A DNA stretch of 64,000 bases from UBA5336 sp039815055 (lineage in GTDB: Bacteria; Pseudomonadota; Alphaproteobacteria; Caulobacterales; Hyphomonadaceae), in assembly GCA_039815055.1 (NCBI GenBank), contig JBCCAA010000003.1, forward strand, positions 1-64,000. The letters run 5' to 3'. Both the position numbers and the translations under genes were made by a program. The notes under the pieces were generated by a model. The model did not search any database. It worked only from the letters and a program-made list of their open reading frames with translations, and was not told the DNA's origin. Within the stretch, counting starts at the first letter, position 1; each line of letters begins with the position of its first letter. Positions 29,312-38,026 of the stretch are shown piece after piece.

Positions 29312-31501
29312 ATGTCACACTTCACACATATCACCACTTTGCAGGGCTTGGCGCAGGCCAATAATGAGGGAAATATCATTGATCTCGCTTTGTTGGAAAG
29401 CGGCGGGAGGATCTGGCTCTACGCCGCCAGCCGGGATGGCGCGATCAGCGTTTGGAGAATGGACGACGATGCCCCCGGCGTCCTGACCGACGAAATGCGC
29501 GCGCCAGGTTCCACCAACCAGCAGAATCTGACGCAAATCGACATTCTCGATGGGCCAGCTGGTATCCAGTTGATGACTGGCGGTGTGTTCGGTCATGATT
29601 TGTCGGCGCTTGACCTGAATACCTCCACCGGAGCGATCGGAGGACGCGTCGCATTATCCAACAGCCAAGGCGGACATCTGAGCACCAACCTGACGCTGGA
29701 TGGACGGACTTTTCTTTACACCGCCGAGCGTGGATCGGATGAAATTGACCGTTATCGGGTGCTGAGTGACCTTGATTTATCCAGCAGGGGCAGCACCGAT
29801 GTTGAGGGAACTGTCGGTGCTCTGACCAGTGTAAAAATAGATCAGGACGGGATTTTGCTGGTGGCAGACAGCACCAACAATAGCTTGACCAGCCATCTCA
29901 TCGACGCCAGCAACGGGCGCACGACCCTTGCAGACACCCTGAATGGCGAGGATGGCGCGGACTTTCGTCTGCCCACCGCCATCGCGACCGCAACGGTCGA
30001 GGGCGAACACTATGTCATACTGGCCGCTGCCGGCACCTCCTCGCTCAGCGTCGTCGCGCTGAGCGACACCGGGATGATGACCATGACGGACCGGGTGTTT
30101 GATACGCTGGACACGCGGTTCAAAGACGTCCAAGCGCTTTCTGTGGTGACGCGTGGGACAGATGTTTTCATCCTGGTGGCCGGGTCTGATGACGGGATCA
30201 GCCTGCTGACGCTGCTGCCCGGAGGACGGCTCCACCCCCTGGCACATATGGCCGACACCACGCAGACCGCGCTGCAGAATGTCCAAACGCTGACGGGATT
30301 TGCCCATCAGGACGGGTTGACCGTTCTGGCGGGGTCGGGTGCCGAGGCGGGCATCACACAGCTCACTGTTGATCTGAGGGAGTACGGCATCGTTGAGCGC
30401 AGTGCGCCGGGCCAGGCTGTTTTGCGGGGAAGCGCAGAGGATGACATTCTAATTGCAGGCGACGGGGGGGTCCGGCTCGAAGGCAGAGCAGGAGCAGATA
30501 CTTTCGTGTTCGACCCTGCTTTTGCCACCAATGACGGCGCTTTGGGCCGGATCAATGACTACACGCCCGGCGAAGACCGGATCGACCTATCGACGGTATT
30601 GGCCTTGCACGATCTGGAACGGGTCACCCTGCAACAGGGCAACACCGGCGCCACGATCGAGATCGGGCCTTATAGCATCGAAGTTTTTGCCGCGCCGGGC
30701 GAAACACTCAGCCTTGATGATTTTGAACGCGCCCAACTGCAGCTATCCGACCGTCCCACATTCGACCCCGAAAACCACCCCGCCTTTCTGAATGCGGAGC
30801 CAGAACCTGATCCTGATCCAGACCCGGATACGGGGGTCACCCTGAACGGAACCAGTGCGCGTGACATTCTGTTCGGTACGGACGGCGATGATTTCATCTT
30901 TGGCAAAGCCGGCAATGATCAGATCGAGGGCGGTGCGGGAAATGACATGCTCGACGGCGGTGACAACGGCGACATTGTTATCGGCGGCAACGGCAATGAC
31001 ACTATGGAAGGCGGGGAAGGCAATGACGAACTGCTCGGCGGCAGCGGCAACGACGTCATTGCAGGGGGTGCTGGGGCCGATGTCATAATCGGCAATTCCG
31101 GCAATGATGTGATGACCGGATCTGGCCTGTCGGACCTGGTTTTTGGAGGGCCGGGAGATGACTTCGTCAATGGTGGCTGGGGGTTTGACCGCATCAATGG
31201 CGGGCCGGGCGCGGATAGATTCTTTCACCTCGGTATTGCCGATCACGGCTCGGATTGGGTGCAGGATTACACGGCCGCCGATTGGGATGTGCTGTTTTTT
31301 GGAAACAGGGCCGCCTCGGCCAGTGATTTCCGTGTTTCCCTTGTGGAGACCCCGAATGCGGGTCAGGCCGGGGTCGAGGAAGCGTTTATCGTCTACGTGC
31401 CCACAGGTCAGATCATGTGGGCCTTGATCGATGGGGCCGCCCAAGAGGAGATCAACCTGCTGATTGCCGGTCAAAGCGAAGTCTTCGACCTGTTTGGCTG
31501 A
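29312..31501 (+). CDS. Beta-propeller-like protein with C-terminal RTX repeats
   Basis: The ATG at 29312 is chosen; a TTG 12 codons upstream is possible. The 729-residue product has no signal peptide. Residues 1-360 show repeated strand-rich units ending in aspartate (for example 'LYAASRDGAISVWRM', 'FLYTAERGSDEIDRYRV', 'ILLVADSTNNSLTSHL'), as in a seven-bladed propeller. A serralysin-C-like segment (about 375-480) follows. An Asp/Pro linker (about 500-512) precedes six or seven GGxGxDxΦxG-type calcium-binding repeats (about 520-625) and a 100-residue tail typical of type I secretion signals. Such proteins leave the cell through an ABC/HlyD type I system, like that at 61764. It may serve as a surface adhesin or matrix protein. 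Confidence 0.82.
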   Translation: MSHFTHITTLQGLAQANNEGNIIDLALLESGGRIWLYAASRDGAISVWRMDDDAPGVLTDEMRAPGSTNQQNLTQIDILDGPAGIQLMTGGVFGHDLSALDLNTSTGAIGGRVALSNSQGGHLSTNLTLDGRTFLYTAERGSDEIDRYRVLSDLDLSSRGSTDVEGTVGALTSVKIDQDGILLVADSTNNSLTSHLIDASNGRTTLADTLNGEDGADFRLPTAIATATVEGEHYVILAAAGTSSLSVVALSDTGMMTMTDRVFDTLDTRFKDVQALSVVTRGTDVFILVAGSDDGISLLTLLPGGRLHPLAHMADTTQTALQNVQTLTGFAHQDGLTVLAGSGAEAGITQLTVDLREYGIVERSAPGQAVLRGSAEDDILIAGDGGVRLEGRAGADTFVFDPAFATNDGALGRINDYTPGEDRIDLSTVLALHDLERVTLQQGNTGATIEIGPYSIEVFAAPGETLSLDDFERAQLQLSDRPTFDPENHPAFLNAEPEPDPDPDPDTGVTLNGTSARDILFGTDGDDFIFGKAGNDQIEGGAGNDMLDGGDNGDIVIGGNGNDTMEGGEGNDELLGGSGNDVIAGGAGADVIIGNSGNDVMTGSGLSDLVFGGPGDDFVNGGWGFDRINGGPGADRFFHLGIADHGSDWVQDYTAADWDVLFFGNRAASASDFRVSLVETPNAGQAGVEEAFIVYVPTGQIMWALIDGAAQEEINLLIAGQSEVFDLFG

Positions 31502-31596
31502 ACAGAGACCTGATATGGCCATGCCTGCTATGGTCAGCCCGCCCATGCGGTGTTATCGCTGCCACAACTGCGGGCTGGCGTTTGGATGAGGCAGAC

Positions 31597-32571
31597 ATGT
31601 TCAACAAATCTCCGCCCCTCTGGCCTCGTGATCAGCGGCGCATTCTCAAAGCGTTGCGCCAACATCACGCACCGCTGCGGATCATGCTCAAGACCCGCAA
31701 CGACCCGTATTTTCTGGAAGACTGGCACCGCCACCACGCCGCCATCGTGGGGCCGGAAAATCTGGTGATCGCCGACAATATGTCCAACGATCCTCTGGTG
31801 TGCCGCCTGCTGGCCCAATTGGCCCGGGTCTCCACCGTGTTCCGCTTCGATGCCTTTCACGATGAGTTGCATAAACGCGACCGTTTCAAGGATCTGTACG
31901 CGGTTCTGGAAGAAACCTGCGATTGGTCGATCCTGCTTGATACTGATGAACGATTGATTTGGATCGAGGAGGGTCACTGGAGCGCAGGCCAGGACCTGCC
32001 GGACCGGCTGACGGCCCTGGCTGCCGGCGCGCCTGCCCTGCCTGGCCTATTGATCGAAAATCACCTTGGACAGCGAACTCACTTCGACTTTCCTGCAAAT
32101 CCAGACAGGCTTAGCCGGGTTTTGCACTGGGGCAAACCCGCTATCGCTTCCGGTCACGGCCTGACTGTGACAGGTCCACAGTGCCACAACATCCAGTTTC
32201 CCGCAGCGATGTTCGATGCTGGTGTGCCACCTAGGCTGATCGCGCTGCATCTGTGCAATTTGTTGCCCGAGCAACGCCTGCGTGCAAACCGTGAAAAGCT
32301 GGCCGCGCGGGGCCTGTGTTCCCCACAAACCCCCTATGCGGACATCGCCCATCTGGACGTCCGGCAAGAGACGCGAAGCGTGATCCGCCGCTGCGTACTG
32401 GAAACGCGCCGTCTATTGGCTTCTGCCTCGTCTGAAGCGATCGCTGTGCCTCCGAAGGCGATGGTCATGCAGCCTGATGGACAGATAACATTTTCCGACG
32501 CAGATATTGGCCGAACCTTTGAGTTTGCGCAAACTCAGGGCGCCGCCATTCTGCGCGCGGCGCTGAACTGA
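31597..32571 (+). CDS. Glycosyltransferase family 2-like protein
   Basis: The ATG at 31597 gives 324 residues; an upstream extension to 31417 overlaps the RTX gene and looks non-coding. The N-terminal 150 residues resemble the Glyco_tranf_2_4 group: 'IMLKTRNDPYFLEDWHRHH', then 'VIADNMSND', and a metal-binding LLDTDERL near residue 115. No membrane segments are evident. It probably transfers a sugar during synthesis of the surface polymer. It ends 53 nt from the convergent kpsT gene with a shared stem-loop between. Confidence 0.72.
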   Translation: MFNKSPPLWPRDQRRILKALRQHHAPLRIMLKTRNDPYFLEDWHRHHAAIVGPENLVIADNMSNDPLVCRLLAQLARVSTVFRFDAFHDELHKRDRFKDLYAVLEETCDWSILLDTDERLIWIEEGHWSAGQDLPDRLTALAAGAPALPGLLIENHLGQRTHFDFPANPDRLSRVLHWGKPAIASGHGLTVTGPQCHNIQFPAAMFDAGVPPRLIALHLCNLLPEQRLRANREKLAARGLCSPQTPYADIAHLDVRQETRSVIRRCVLETRRLLASASSEAIAVPPKAMVMQPDGQITFSDADIGRTFEFAQTQGAAILRAALN

Positions 32572-32623
32572 GGCATCTTCCGCCTTGGAAACGGGCCTTT
32601 CACCCCGCCTAGCGAAGATGCCT
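32571..32623. terminator. Bidirectional stem-loop between convergent genes
   Basis: AGGCATCTTC near 32571-32580 pairs with GAAGATGCCT at 32614-32623 across a 33-nt loop. It sits exactly between two convergent stop codons, which suits a shared terminator. The long loop lowers certainty. Confidence 0.45.
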
Positions 32624-32624
32624 T

Positions 32625-33293
32625 CTAGTCGTCGCCGGCATTTCCGATCACACCGTGATAATAGTCGATCGCTTTGCCCACGTCGTCGAAATAGCGCAGA
32701 TTACCATTTTCCAGCACTGCTCCTGCCTCACACATACGGCGCAACATTGGTGTGGTATGGCTGACCACGATGGCGCCGCTCTTGGCCATTCGTGCCTTGA
32801 AGACCTTCTCGCTTTTTTGCTTGAAAGCGGCGTCTCCGACAGAGGTGACCTCGTCCACCAGATAAGTATCGAACTTGATGCCCATCGATGTTCCGAAAGC
32901 CAGCCGCGACCGCATGCCCGAAGAATAGCTACGGAAGGGCAGATGGAAATGCTGACCTAGCTCGGCGAAATCCTCGACGAAATCAACCAGTGTATTGGTG
33001 TCCACGCCATAGACCCTGGCCACGAAACGAACGTTCTGCGCACCGGTCAACTCCGGGTGAAAGCTGCCAGCGAACCCCACTGGCCATGAGACTGTGCCAT
33101 TTGACAAGACGTTGCCTTCATCGGGGTCCATAGTACCGGCAATCATTCTCAACAGGCTCGATTTTCCCACCCCGTTGCGCCCCAAAAGCGCCACGGAAAC
33201 ACCGGTTGGAAAGGTCACATTCATGTTGCGGGCTACAACCTTGCTGCGACCGTTCAGGTAATAGGTCTTGGATAGGTTTTGCAGCCGTATCAT
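32625..33293 (-). CDS. kpsT: Capsule polysaccharide export ABC transporter, ATP-binding protein
   Basis: The start MIRLQNLSKTYYL at 33293 gives 222 residues, the usual size for KpsT/CtrD ATPases. It shows Walker A (GRNGVGKSS), the ABC signature region 'YSSGMRSRLAFGTSM' and Walker B 'TYLVDEVTSVGD', where capsule exporters typically have VDE rather than LDE. It powers movement of the polysaccharide across the inner membrane with the KpsM permease. It starts 5 nt after the kpsE stop codon, so the two genes form an operon. The matching permease gene is divergent, 98 nt beyond kpsE. Confidence 0.9.
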   Translation of the reverse strand: MIRLQNLSKTYYLNGRSKVVARNMNVTFPTGVSVALLGRNGVGKSSLLRMIAGTMDPDEGNVLSNGTVSWPVGFAGSFHPELTGAQNVRFVARVYGVDTNTLVDFVEDFAELGQHFHLPFRSYSSGMRSRLAFGTSMGIKFDTYLVDEVTSVGDAAFKQKSEKVFKARMAKSGAIVVSHTTPMLRRMCEAGAVLENGNLRYFDDVGKAIDYYHGVIGNAGDD

Positions 33294-33298
33294 GAGGC

Positions 33299-34732
33299 TT
33301 AACGACGGTCCTTGATACTGTAAAAGACCAGTACACCGATCGCCCAGATCATCAGCAGAAAGGCCGTGCAAACGGAAGCGATGATCAGCCGTTGGGGATA
33401 GAGCGCTTCCTCCGGCAAGGTCGGAGTGATGTAGGCCGCCAGATAGCGGCTCTTGCGTTGCGCTTCCGCAAGCGCGCTGTCATGCGCAGACAAGGCTGCG
33501 AGATACGCCTGCTCTGCGAATTCACGGTCAACGGTGAGACGTTCGAACTCACTCAGCACCCTGACGTAGTCATCGGCAGAGCCGGCATCCCCACCAAGCA
33601 CGAACTTGCCCCGCTCCTCGGCAATACGATCACGGATGACAGCGATGCGACGGCTGGCTTGCTGGATGCGCGGATCGCCTTCGCCGGTTATCTCAGCCAA
33701 CAGATCTGCCTCGATCAGGGCACTGGCCAATTGTTGTTGTAAATTGTTGATCAACCCCATCTGACCTTGAACGTCCGCCTGCGGGTCGACAATGCGTGTT
33801 TCACTTCGGAACTGTGCCATAGCCTCGCGGGCATCCTTGAGCCGCTCAACCGACTGCTCCATCTCCTCTCGGGTGTAGCGCGTGGCATCATCGCGTGCGA
33901 TTGCGCTCAGTTCATTGATCATAGCGGCGCTGTCATCGAAGATGGCCTGTGCGATGATCTGGGCTTCGCGGGGATCGAACGCCCTGACCTGCAATTCGAT
34001 CAACCCACTGCCAATGTCGTAATGAAGCCGGACCATTCGGCTCCAATAACTGACCAGGTCCTCGATGCTGCTTTCAGGATCAAGTGCAAAGAACGGATCA
34101 ACATCAGCATACCGCGAATAGAATGTTCGGAGATCGAGCCTGGCATCAATCTGGCTGACCAGTTGCTGGCTTTGGATAAACTCGTACAGGATGTCTGTGT
34201 CGGAAGAGCTCGACCCGGAGAACTGACTAAGCCCTCCCAGCAGTTCCATTGCCGAATTGACCTCTTCCTGTCGCACCACGAAACCGAGGGTCGAGGCATA
34301 TTGATCCTGAGCACGAGCATGAAGATAGAAGGTTGTCACCCATGCCGGGAGCAGAACCACGATGATAAAACTCAATGCGATCAGCCGGTGGCGAGGCCGC
34401 CGATGGGCGCCGCGCGCCGGAGCGCGGACCGATGGATTGGCAGAGGATTTACTGGGAGGTCTACCCGGGGGGTTGGCCGGTGCACCTGGTGTCGCACCGC
34501 CTTGTTTTTTGGGTTTTTTCTTTGCAGGACCCGGCGATGCATCCCCTTTGGACTCTTGCTTGGCTTTGGCCTTCGCTTCAGGTTCGGCCTCGGGCGCCAC
34601 CGCCGAGCGGGGCGTCTCGTTTTGATCAGGTTTGTCCGCTGTTGCGCGCCCGTGTCTAAACTTGTCGGACACAGCCACGGTGCCGCGCCATAGCTTTCGG
34701 ATTGGCTGGTCCTGTGGGTGATTCTCTGCCAA
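33299..34732 (-). CDS. kpsE: Capsule export inner-membrane/periplasmic adaptor (KpsE/CtrB-like)
   Basis: The product is 477 residues. The likely start is TTG at 34732, with GGAG seven bases upstream. A cytoplasmic N-terminal extension of about 110 residues is rich in Lys, Ala and Pro, beyond what typical KpsE proteins carry. It is followed by a membrane segment (about 114-137), a long periplasmic coiled-coil region with 'RAFDPREAQIIAQAI' characteristic of the polysaccharide co-polymerase family, and a second membrane segment near the C-terminus (about 449-472). KpsE-type proteins link the ABC exporter to an outer-membrane channel (KpsD/Wza), which is not in the window. Confidence 0.86.
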   Translation of the reverse strand: MAENHPQDQPIRKLWRGTVAVSDKFRHGRATADKPDQNETPRSAVAPEAEPEAKAKAKQESKGDASPGPAKKKPKKQGGATPGAPANPPGRPPSKSSANPSVRAPARGAHRRPRHRLIALSFIIVVLLPAWVTTFYLHARAQDQYASTLGFVVRQEEVNSAMELLGGLSQFSGSSSSDTDILYEFIQSQQLVSQIDARLDLRTFYSRYADVDPFFALDPESSIEDLVSYWSRMVRLHYDIGSGLIELQVRAFDPREAQIIAQAIFDDSAAMINELSAIARDDATRYTREEMEQSVERLKDAREAMAQFRSETRIVDPQADVQGQMGLINNLQQQLASALIEADLLAEITGEGDPRIQQASRRIAVIRDRIAEERGKFVLGGDAGSADDYVRVLSEFERLTVDREFAEQAYLAALSAHDSALAEAQRKSRYLAAYITPTLPEEALYPQRLIIASVCTAFLLMIWAIGVLVFYSIKDRR

Positions 34733-34830
34733 GAAAATGCTCCAACAATCCGCGCAATTTGCACGCCGGATAAACCTGTTACATAAACAGTCTTCTAAAC
34801 GACAGCAACACCGCGCTCCGAAAGGGTATT
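34733..34830. promoter_or_regulatory. Divergent promoter region between kpsE and kpsM
   Basis: The 98 bases between the divergent starts must hold promoters for both export gene groups. It is AT-richer than its flanks. I see no clear operator. Confidence 0.4.
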
Positions 34831-35634
34831 ATGGCATCGCCTCACCTTGCCCCGGTCCAACGCCGGTCCTTTGGTACTTTGCGCACCATTTCCGCGCTTA
34901 TGCTGCGCGAAATGGCCACAACATATGGACGCTCACCAGGCGGGTACATCTGGGCGATCCTGGAACCGGTCGGCGCCATCGTGATCTTGTCCTTGGCATT
35001 CAGTCTGATCTTGCGCTCGCCCTCTCTGGGAACGAACTTCGCGATGTTCTATGCTGCGGGTTACCTGCCATTTTCTCTTTACACCACACTGAGCGCGAAG
35101 ATCAGCCAATCGATCCGGTTCTCCCGGCCGCTTCTGGCTTATCCCAGCGTGACCTATATGGATGCGATCCTGGCGCGATTGTTCCTGAACCTGCTGACCC
35201 AGATTACCGTTTTCTACATTATCATCATCGGGTTGCATCTGATTTACGATTTGCGCACAATCTTTGACTTTTCTGCCATCGCGCTGAGCCTTGCCATGGC
35301 CGCGGCCATAAGTGTCGGCGTCGGAGTAATGAATTGCTTCCTGATCTCGATCATACCTATATGGGAAAGCATTTGGTTGATCGTGAACCGGCCGCTTTTT
35401 ATCCTGTCGGGTATTTTGTACATCTACGAAGATCTTCCCCCGATTGGTCAGGATTATCTTTGGTACAACCCATTGATGCACGTGACCGGCGTGATGCGGA
35501 CCGGTTTTTACTCCACTTATGACGCGCCCTATGTCTCGGTAACATACCATTTCAGCATTTCACTGGTCCTGACGGTATTGGGCCTGATCCTGCTGGGACG
35601 ATATCATCGGTATATCCTCAACGAGAAACGTTGA
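34831..35634 (+). CDS. kpsM: Capsule polysaccharide export ABC transporter permease
   Basis: A 267-residue protein starts at ATG 34831 with AAAGGG upstream. It has about six hydrophobic segments and the ABC-2 exporter pattern, including 'MLREMATTYGRSPGGYIWAILEP' features near the N-terminus and 'ILSGILYIYEDLPP … YNPLMHVTGVMRTGFY' near the C-terminus, which are typical of KpsM/CtrC. It forms the inner-membrane channel for the lipid-linked or finished capsule chain with the KpsT ATPase. It is divergent from kpsE-kpsT. Confidence 0.9.
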   Translation: MASPHLAPVQRRSFGTLRTISALMLREMATTYGRSPGGYIWAILEPVGAIVILSLAFSLILRSPSLGTNFAMFYAAGYLPFSLYTTLSAKISQSIRFSRPLLAYPSVTYMDAILARLFLNLLTQITVFYIIIIGLHLIYDLRTIFDFSAIALSLAMAAAISVGVGVMNCFLISIIPIWESIWLIVNRPLFILSGILYIYEDLPPIGQDYLWYNPLMHVTGVMRTGFYSTYDAPYVSVTYHFSISLVLTVLGLILLGRYHRYILNEKR

Positions 35635-35767
35635 AATGGCCATGGTTCAGTGGATATGCAACAGGTTTGCAACTTTGCCGGGCAATTGCTAAATCGCCTG
35701 CGACTTCACTCCGGACTGACGGCGTTCTCTCTTGTTGCGTATATTTTTCCACCGGGTGCAACGGGCC

Positions 35768-38026
35768 ATGCGGTTCTTTTCACCCAATCCCACTGCATTG
35801 TATGCAACTTGGAAGATCAAGCGCTCGGGCCTGTTTGACCGGACATTTTACCGTGGATGCCATCCGACCCTGAACAGACTTTTCTATCGGTTTCCCGAAC
35901 GTCATTACGTGCTGTTCGGCGAAGCGGAAGGATTCCAGCCCAATCCGATGTTCTCACCCAACGATTATCGGCGACTTAACACAGACCTGGCCCATATCAG
36001 GGAACCCTTCCTTCATTACGTACGCTATGGTGTAGATGAAAACCGACCGATCCGGCACGTTCCCGCTGGCGAAGTGCTGCACGGCGAGAGGTTGCCACCG
36101 GTCTTGCGGTGCCCCGTGGATGCTCCACCACCTGCTGCGTTGGCGATCGTGGTCCATGTTTACTATCGCGATCTTTGGCAGGAGATCGCCAGAACCATCA
36201 TGGCTGCCGGAATCGAGCATGATCTGTACGTCACTTATACGGATCAGGGGACGCTGACCGACGGGCTGGCAGAAGAGGTACAGGCGGATTTCCCCTCCGC
36301 CCGGGTGATTGCAATGCCCAACCACGGGCGCGACATCTTCCCCTTCGTGCATCTGATCAATTCGGGTCTGCTGTCATCCTATCGGGCGATCTGCAAGATC
36401 CACACCAAGAAATCGCCACACCGCGCAGACGGTGATGACTGGCGGCGTCACCTGATCGCAGGCCTTCTGCCCGGGGAGCAGACAAAGACCTGCCTGAAGC
36501 GCTTTTTAGAAGATCCCCTGGCAGGGCTCTGGGTGGCCGATGGCCAGCATTACAAAGACACCCGCTGGTGGGGGTCAAACCGGGCTCCGACGGCCGGGTT
36601 GCTGGCCCGTGTCGAAATAAGCCTGGACGAGGCAGATCTGTCGTTTCCGGCCGGATCGATGTATTGGATCAAGCCTTTGATTGTTTCGATGATCCATGGC
36701 ATGCAGCTCGATCAGAATGATTTCGAGCCGGAAACGGGTCATGTGGATGGTACCGTCGCCCATGCCTTTGAACGTGCCATTGGCCCCATCGTCACCGCAG
36801 GCGGACTGCATATTCGTCAAACAAGCGAACTGACAGCGCCTCGGGGCAGCAGGCCCCCTGCCCTTTCGGACGCAGATCAGAAACAGAGCACAGCGCCCGT
36901 GACCGCCCCCGCCTATGTCAGCGCTTTCTACCTGCCGCAGTTCCACCGGGTCGCACAAAACGACGCCTGGTGGGGACAGGGATATACGGAGTGGCAAGCC
37001 GCAACGACCGCGAAACCGCAATTTCCGGGTCACGTCCAGCCTGCCTTGCCAAGCGCGTTGGGGTTTTACGACCTGATGCGCCCCGAGATCATGGCAGAAC
37101 AGGCCAGTTTGGCGCGGGCTGCCGGTATCGATGCCTTCTGCACCTATTTCTACTGGTTTGACGGCCAAACCCTGCTCGAGGGACCGATGCAGCAGCTGCT
37201 TCGGCACCCGAAAATCGATTTTCCGTTCTACCTGTGCTGGGCCAATGAAAGCTGGCGACGCAACTGGGATGGGATGAGCGGCGAGGTCTTGATCGAGCAG
37301 ACCTATACCGAGGGTTTCGAGCAAGACCTGGCAGCAGCAACCCTACCCTATATGCGTGATCCGCGTTACCAGCGCCCCGACGGCAAACGCCCCCGGTTCG
37401 TTATCTACAGACCCGGGGATTTGCCAGACCCGGAAGGCTCGGTGGCACGTCTGCGCTCCGAATGGCAATCTCTTGGAGTTGGCCAGGTCGAGCTTGGGGC
37501 GGTGCAATTCCATGTCCCTGGTGAACAGGACATTCCAGACAGGCTGTTCGACTTCTGGGTCGAGATGCCGCCCCACGGTCTGGTTACGTCCGACGATTAC
37601 CTGGTTGGTGGCCCAGCCGCACCAGAGGGAGCACCAGAACCACCTATCCATGCTTACCCGGGGTTTTCAGGACTGATTTATGACTACAATGCCGTCATCG
37701 CCAATTCCTTGAACCCTGATCGTGACCGGCCCGACAACCTGATCGCCGGGGTGATGCCATCATGGGACAACACCGCCCGGCGCGGTCGGCGAGCCCACAT
37801 GGCCTATGGCGCCAATCCGGCACGATTTTCGCATTGGTTGCGCGGCATCGCCCAGCACCGTCTGGCCACGTCATACCGCACTGAAGTGATGATCAATGCC
37901 TGGAACGAATGGGCGGAGAAGGCTGTGCTGGAACCTTCGCAACAATATGGTACTGCGTGGCTGGATGTGCTGGGAGACTGGCGCCACACCGCGACAAACC
38001 GAGAAGGCCGACAATGGCACGACTGA
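35768..38026 (+). CDS. Rhamnan synthesis F (RgpF)-like and WbsX/GH99-like fusion protein
   Basis: The ATG at 35768 is chosen over a TTG 12 codons upstream. The 752-residue product starts with a divergent copy of the 'YPDV' module (about residues 45-90: 'SPNDYRRLNTDLAHI … HYVRYG'). An RgpF-type domain follows (about 120-360) with 'IVVHVYYRDLWQEI' and 'NHGRDIFPFVHL', known from rhamnose-glucose polysaccharide synthesis. Then comes a WbsX domain (about 380-740) with 'YLPQFHRVAQND', 'GYTEWQA', 'YFYWFDGQTLLEGP' and 'WANESWRRNWDG', related to GH99 endo-mannosidases. Both domain types act on surface O-antigen or capsule chains. Its 3' end overlaps the next gene by 13 nt. Confidence 0.82.
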   Translation: MRFFSPNPTALYATWKIKRSGLFDRTFYRGCHPTLNRLFYRFPERHYVLFGEAEGFQPNPMFSPNDYRRLNTDLAHIREPFLHYVRYGVDENRPIRHVPAGEVLHGERLPPVLRCPVDAPPPAALAIVVHVYYRDLWQEIARTIMAAGIEHDLYVTYTDQGTLTDGLAEEVQADFPSARVIAMPNHGRDIFPFVHLINSGLLSSYRAICKIHTKKSPHRADGDDWRRHLIAGLLPGEQTKTCLKRFLEDPLAGLWVADGQHYKDTRWWGSNRAPTAGLLARVEISLDEADLSFPAGSMYWIKPLIVSMIHGMQLDQNDFEPETGHVDGTVAHAFERAIGPIVTAGGLHIRQTSELTAPRGSRPPALSDADQKQSTAPVTAPAYVSAFYLPQFHRVAQNDAWWGQGYTEWQAATTAKPQFPGHVQPALPSALGFYDLMRPEIMAEQASLARAAGIDAFCTYFYWFDGQTLLEGPMQQLLRHPKIDFPFYLCWANESWRRNWDGMSGEVLIEQTYTEGFEQDLAAATLPYMRDPRYQRPDGKRPRFVIYRPGDLPDPEGSVARLRSEWQSLGVGQVELGAVQFHVPGEQDIPDRLFDFWVEMPPHGLVTSDDYLVGGPAAPEGAPEPPIHAYPGFSGLIYDYNAVIANSLNPDRDRPDNLIAGVMPSWDNTARRGRRAHMAYGANPARFSHWLRGIAQHRLATSYRTEVMINAWNEWAEKAVLEPSQQYGTAWLDVLGDWRHTATNREGRQWHD

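Noticed and set aside
29038..29364. 108-codon plus-strand frame before the propeller/RTX gene
   Set aside because: No ribosome-binding site or family features, and its end overlaps the real gene in another frame.
33767..34693. 308-codon plus-strand frame opposite kpsE
   Set aside because: It lies wholly over the well-supported kpsE gene and has no domain motifs.
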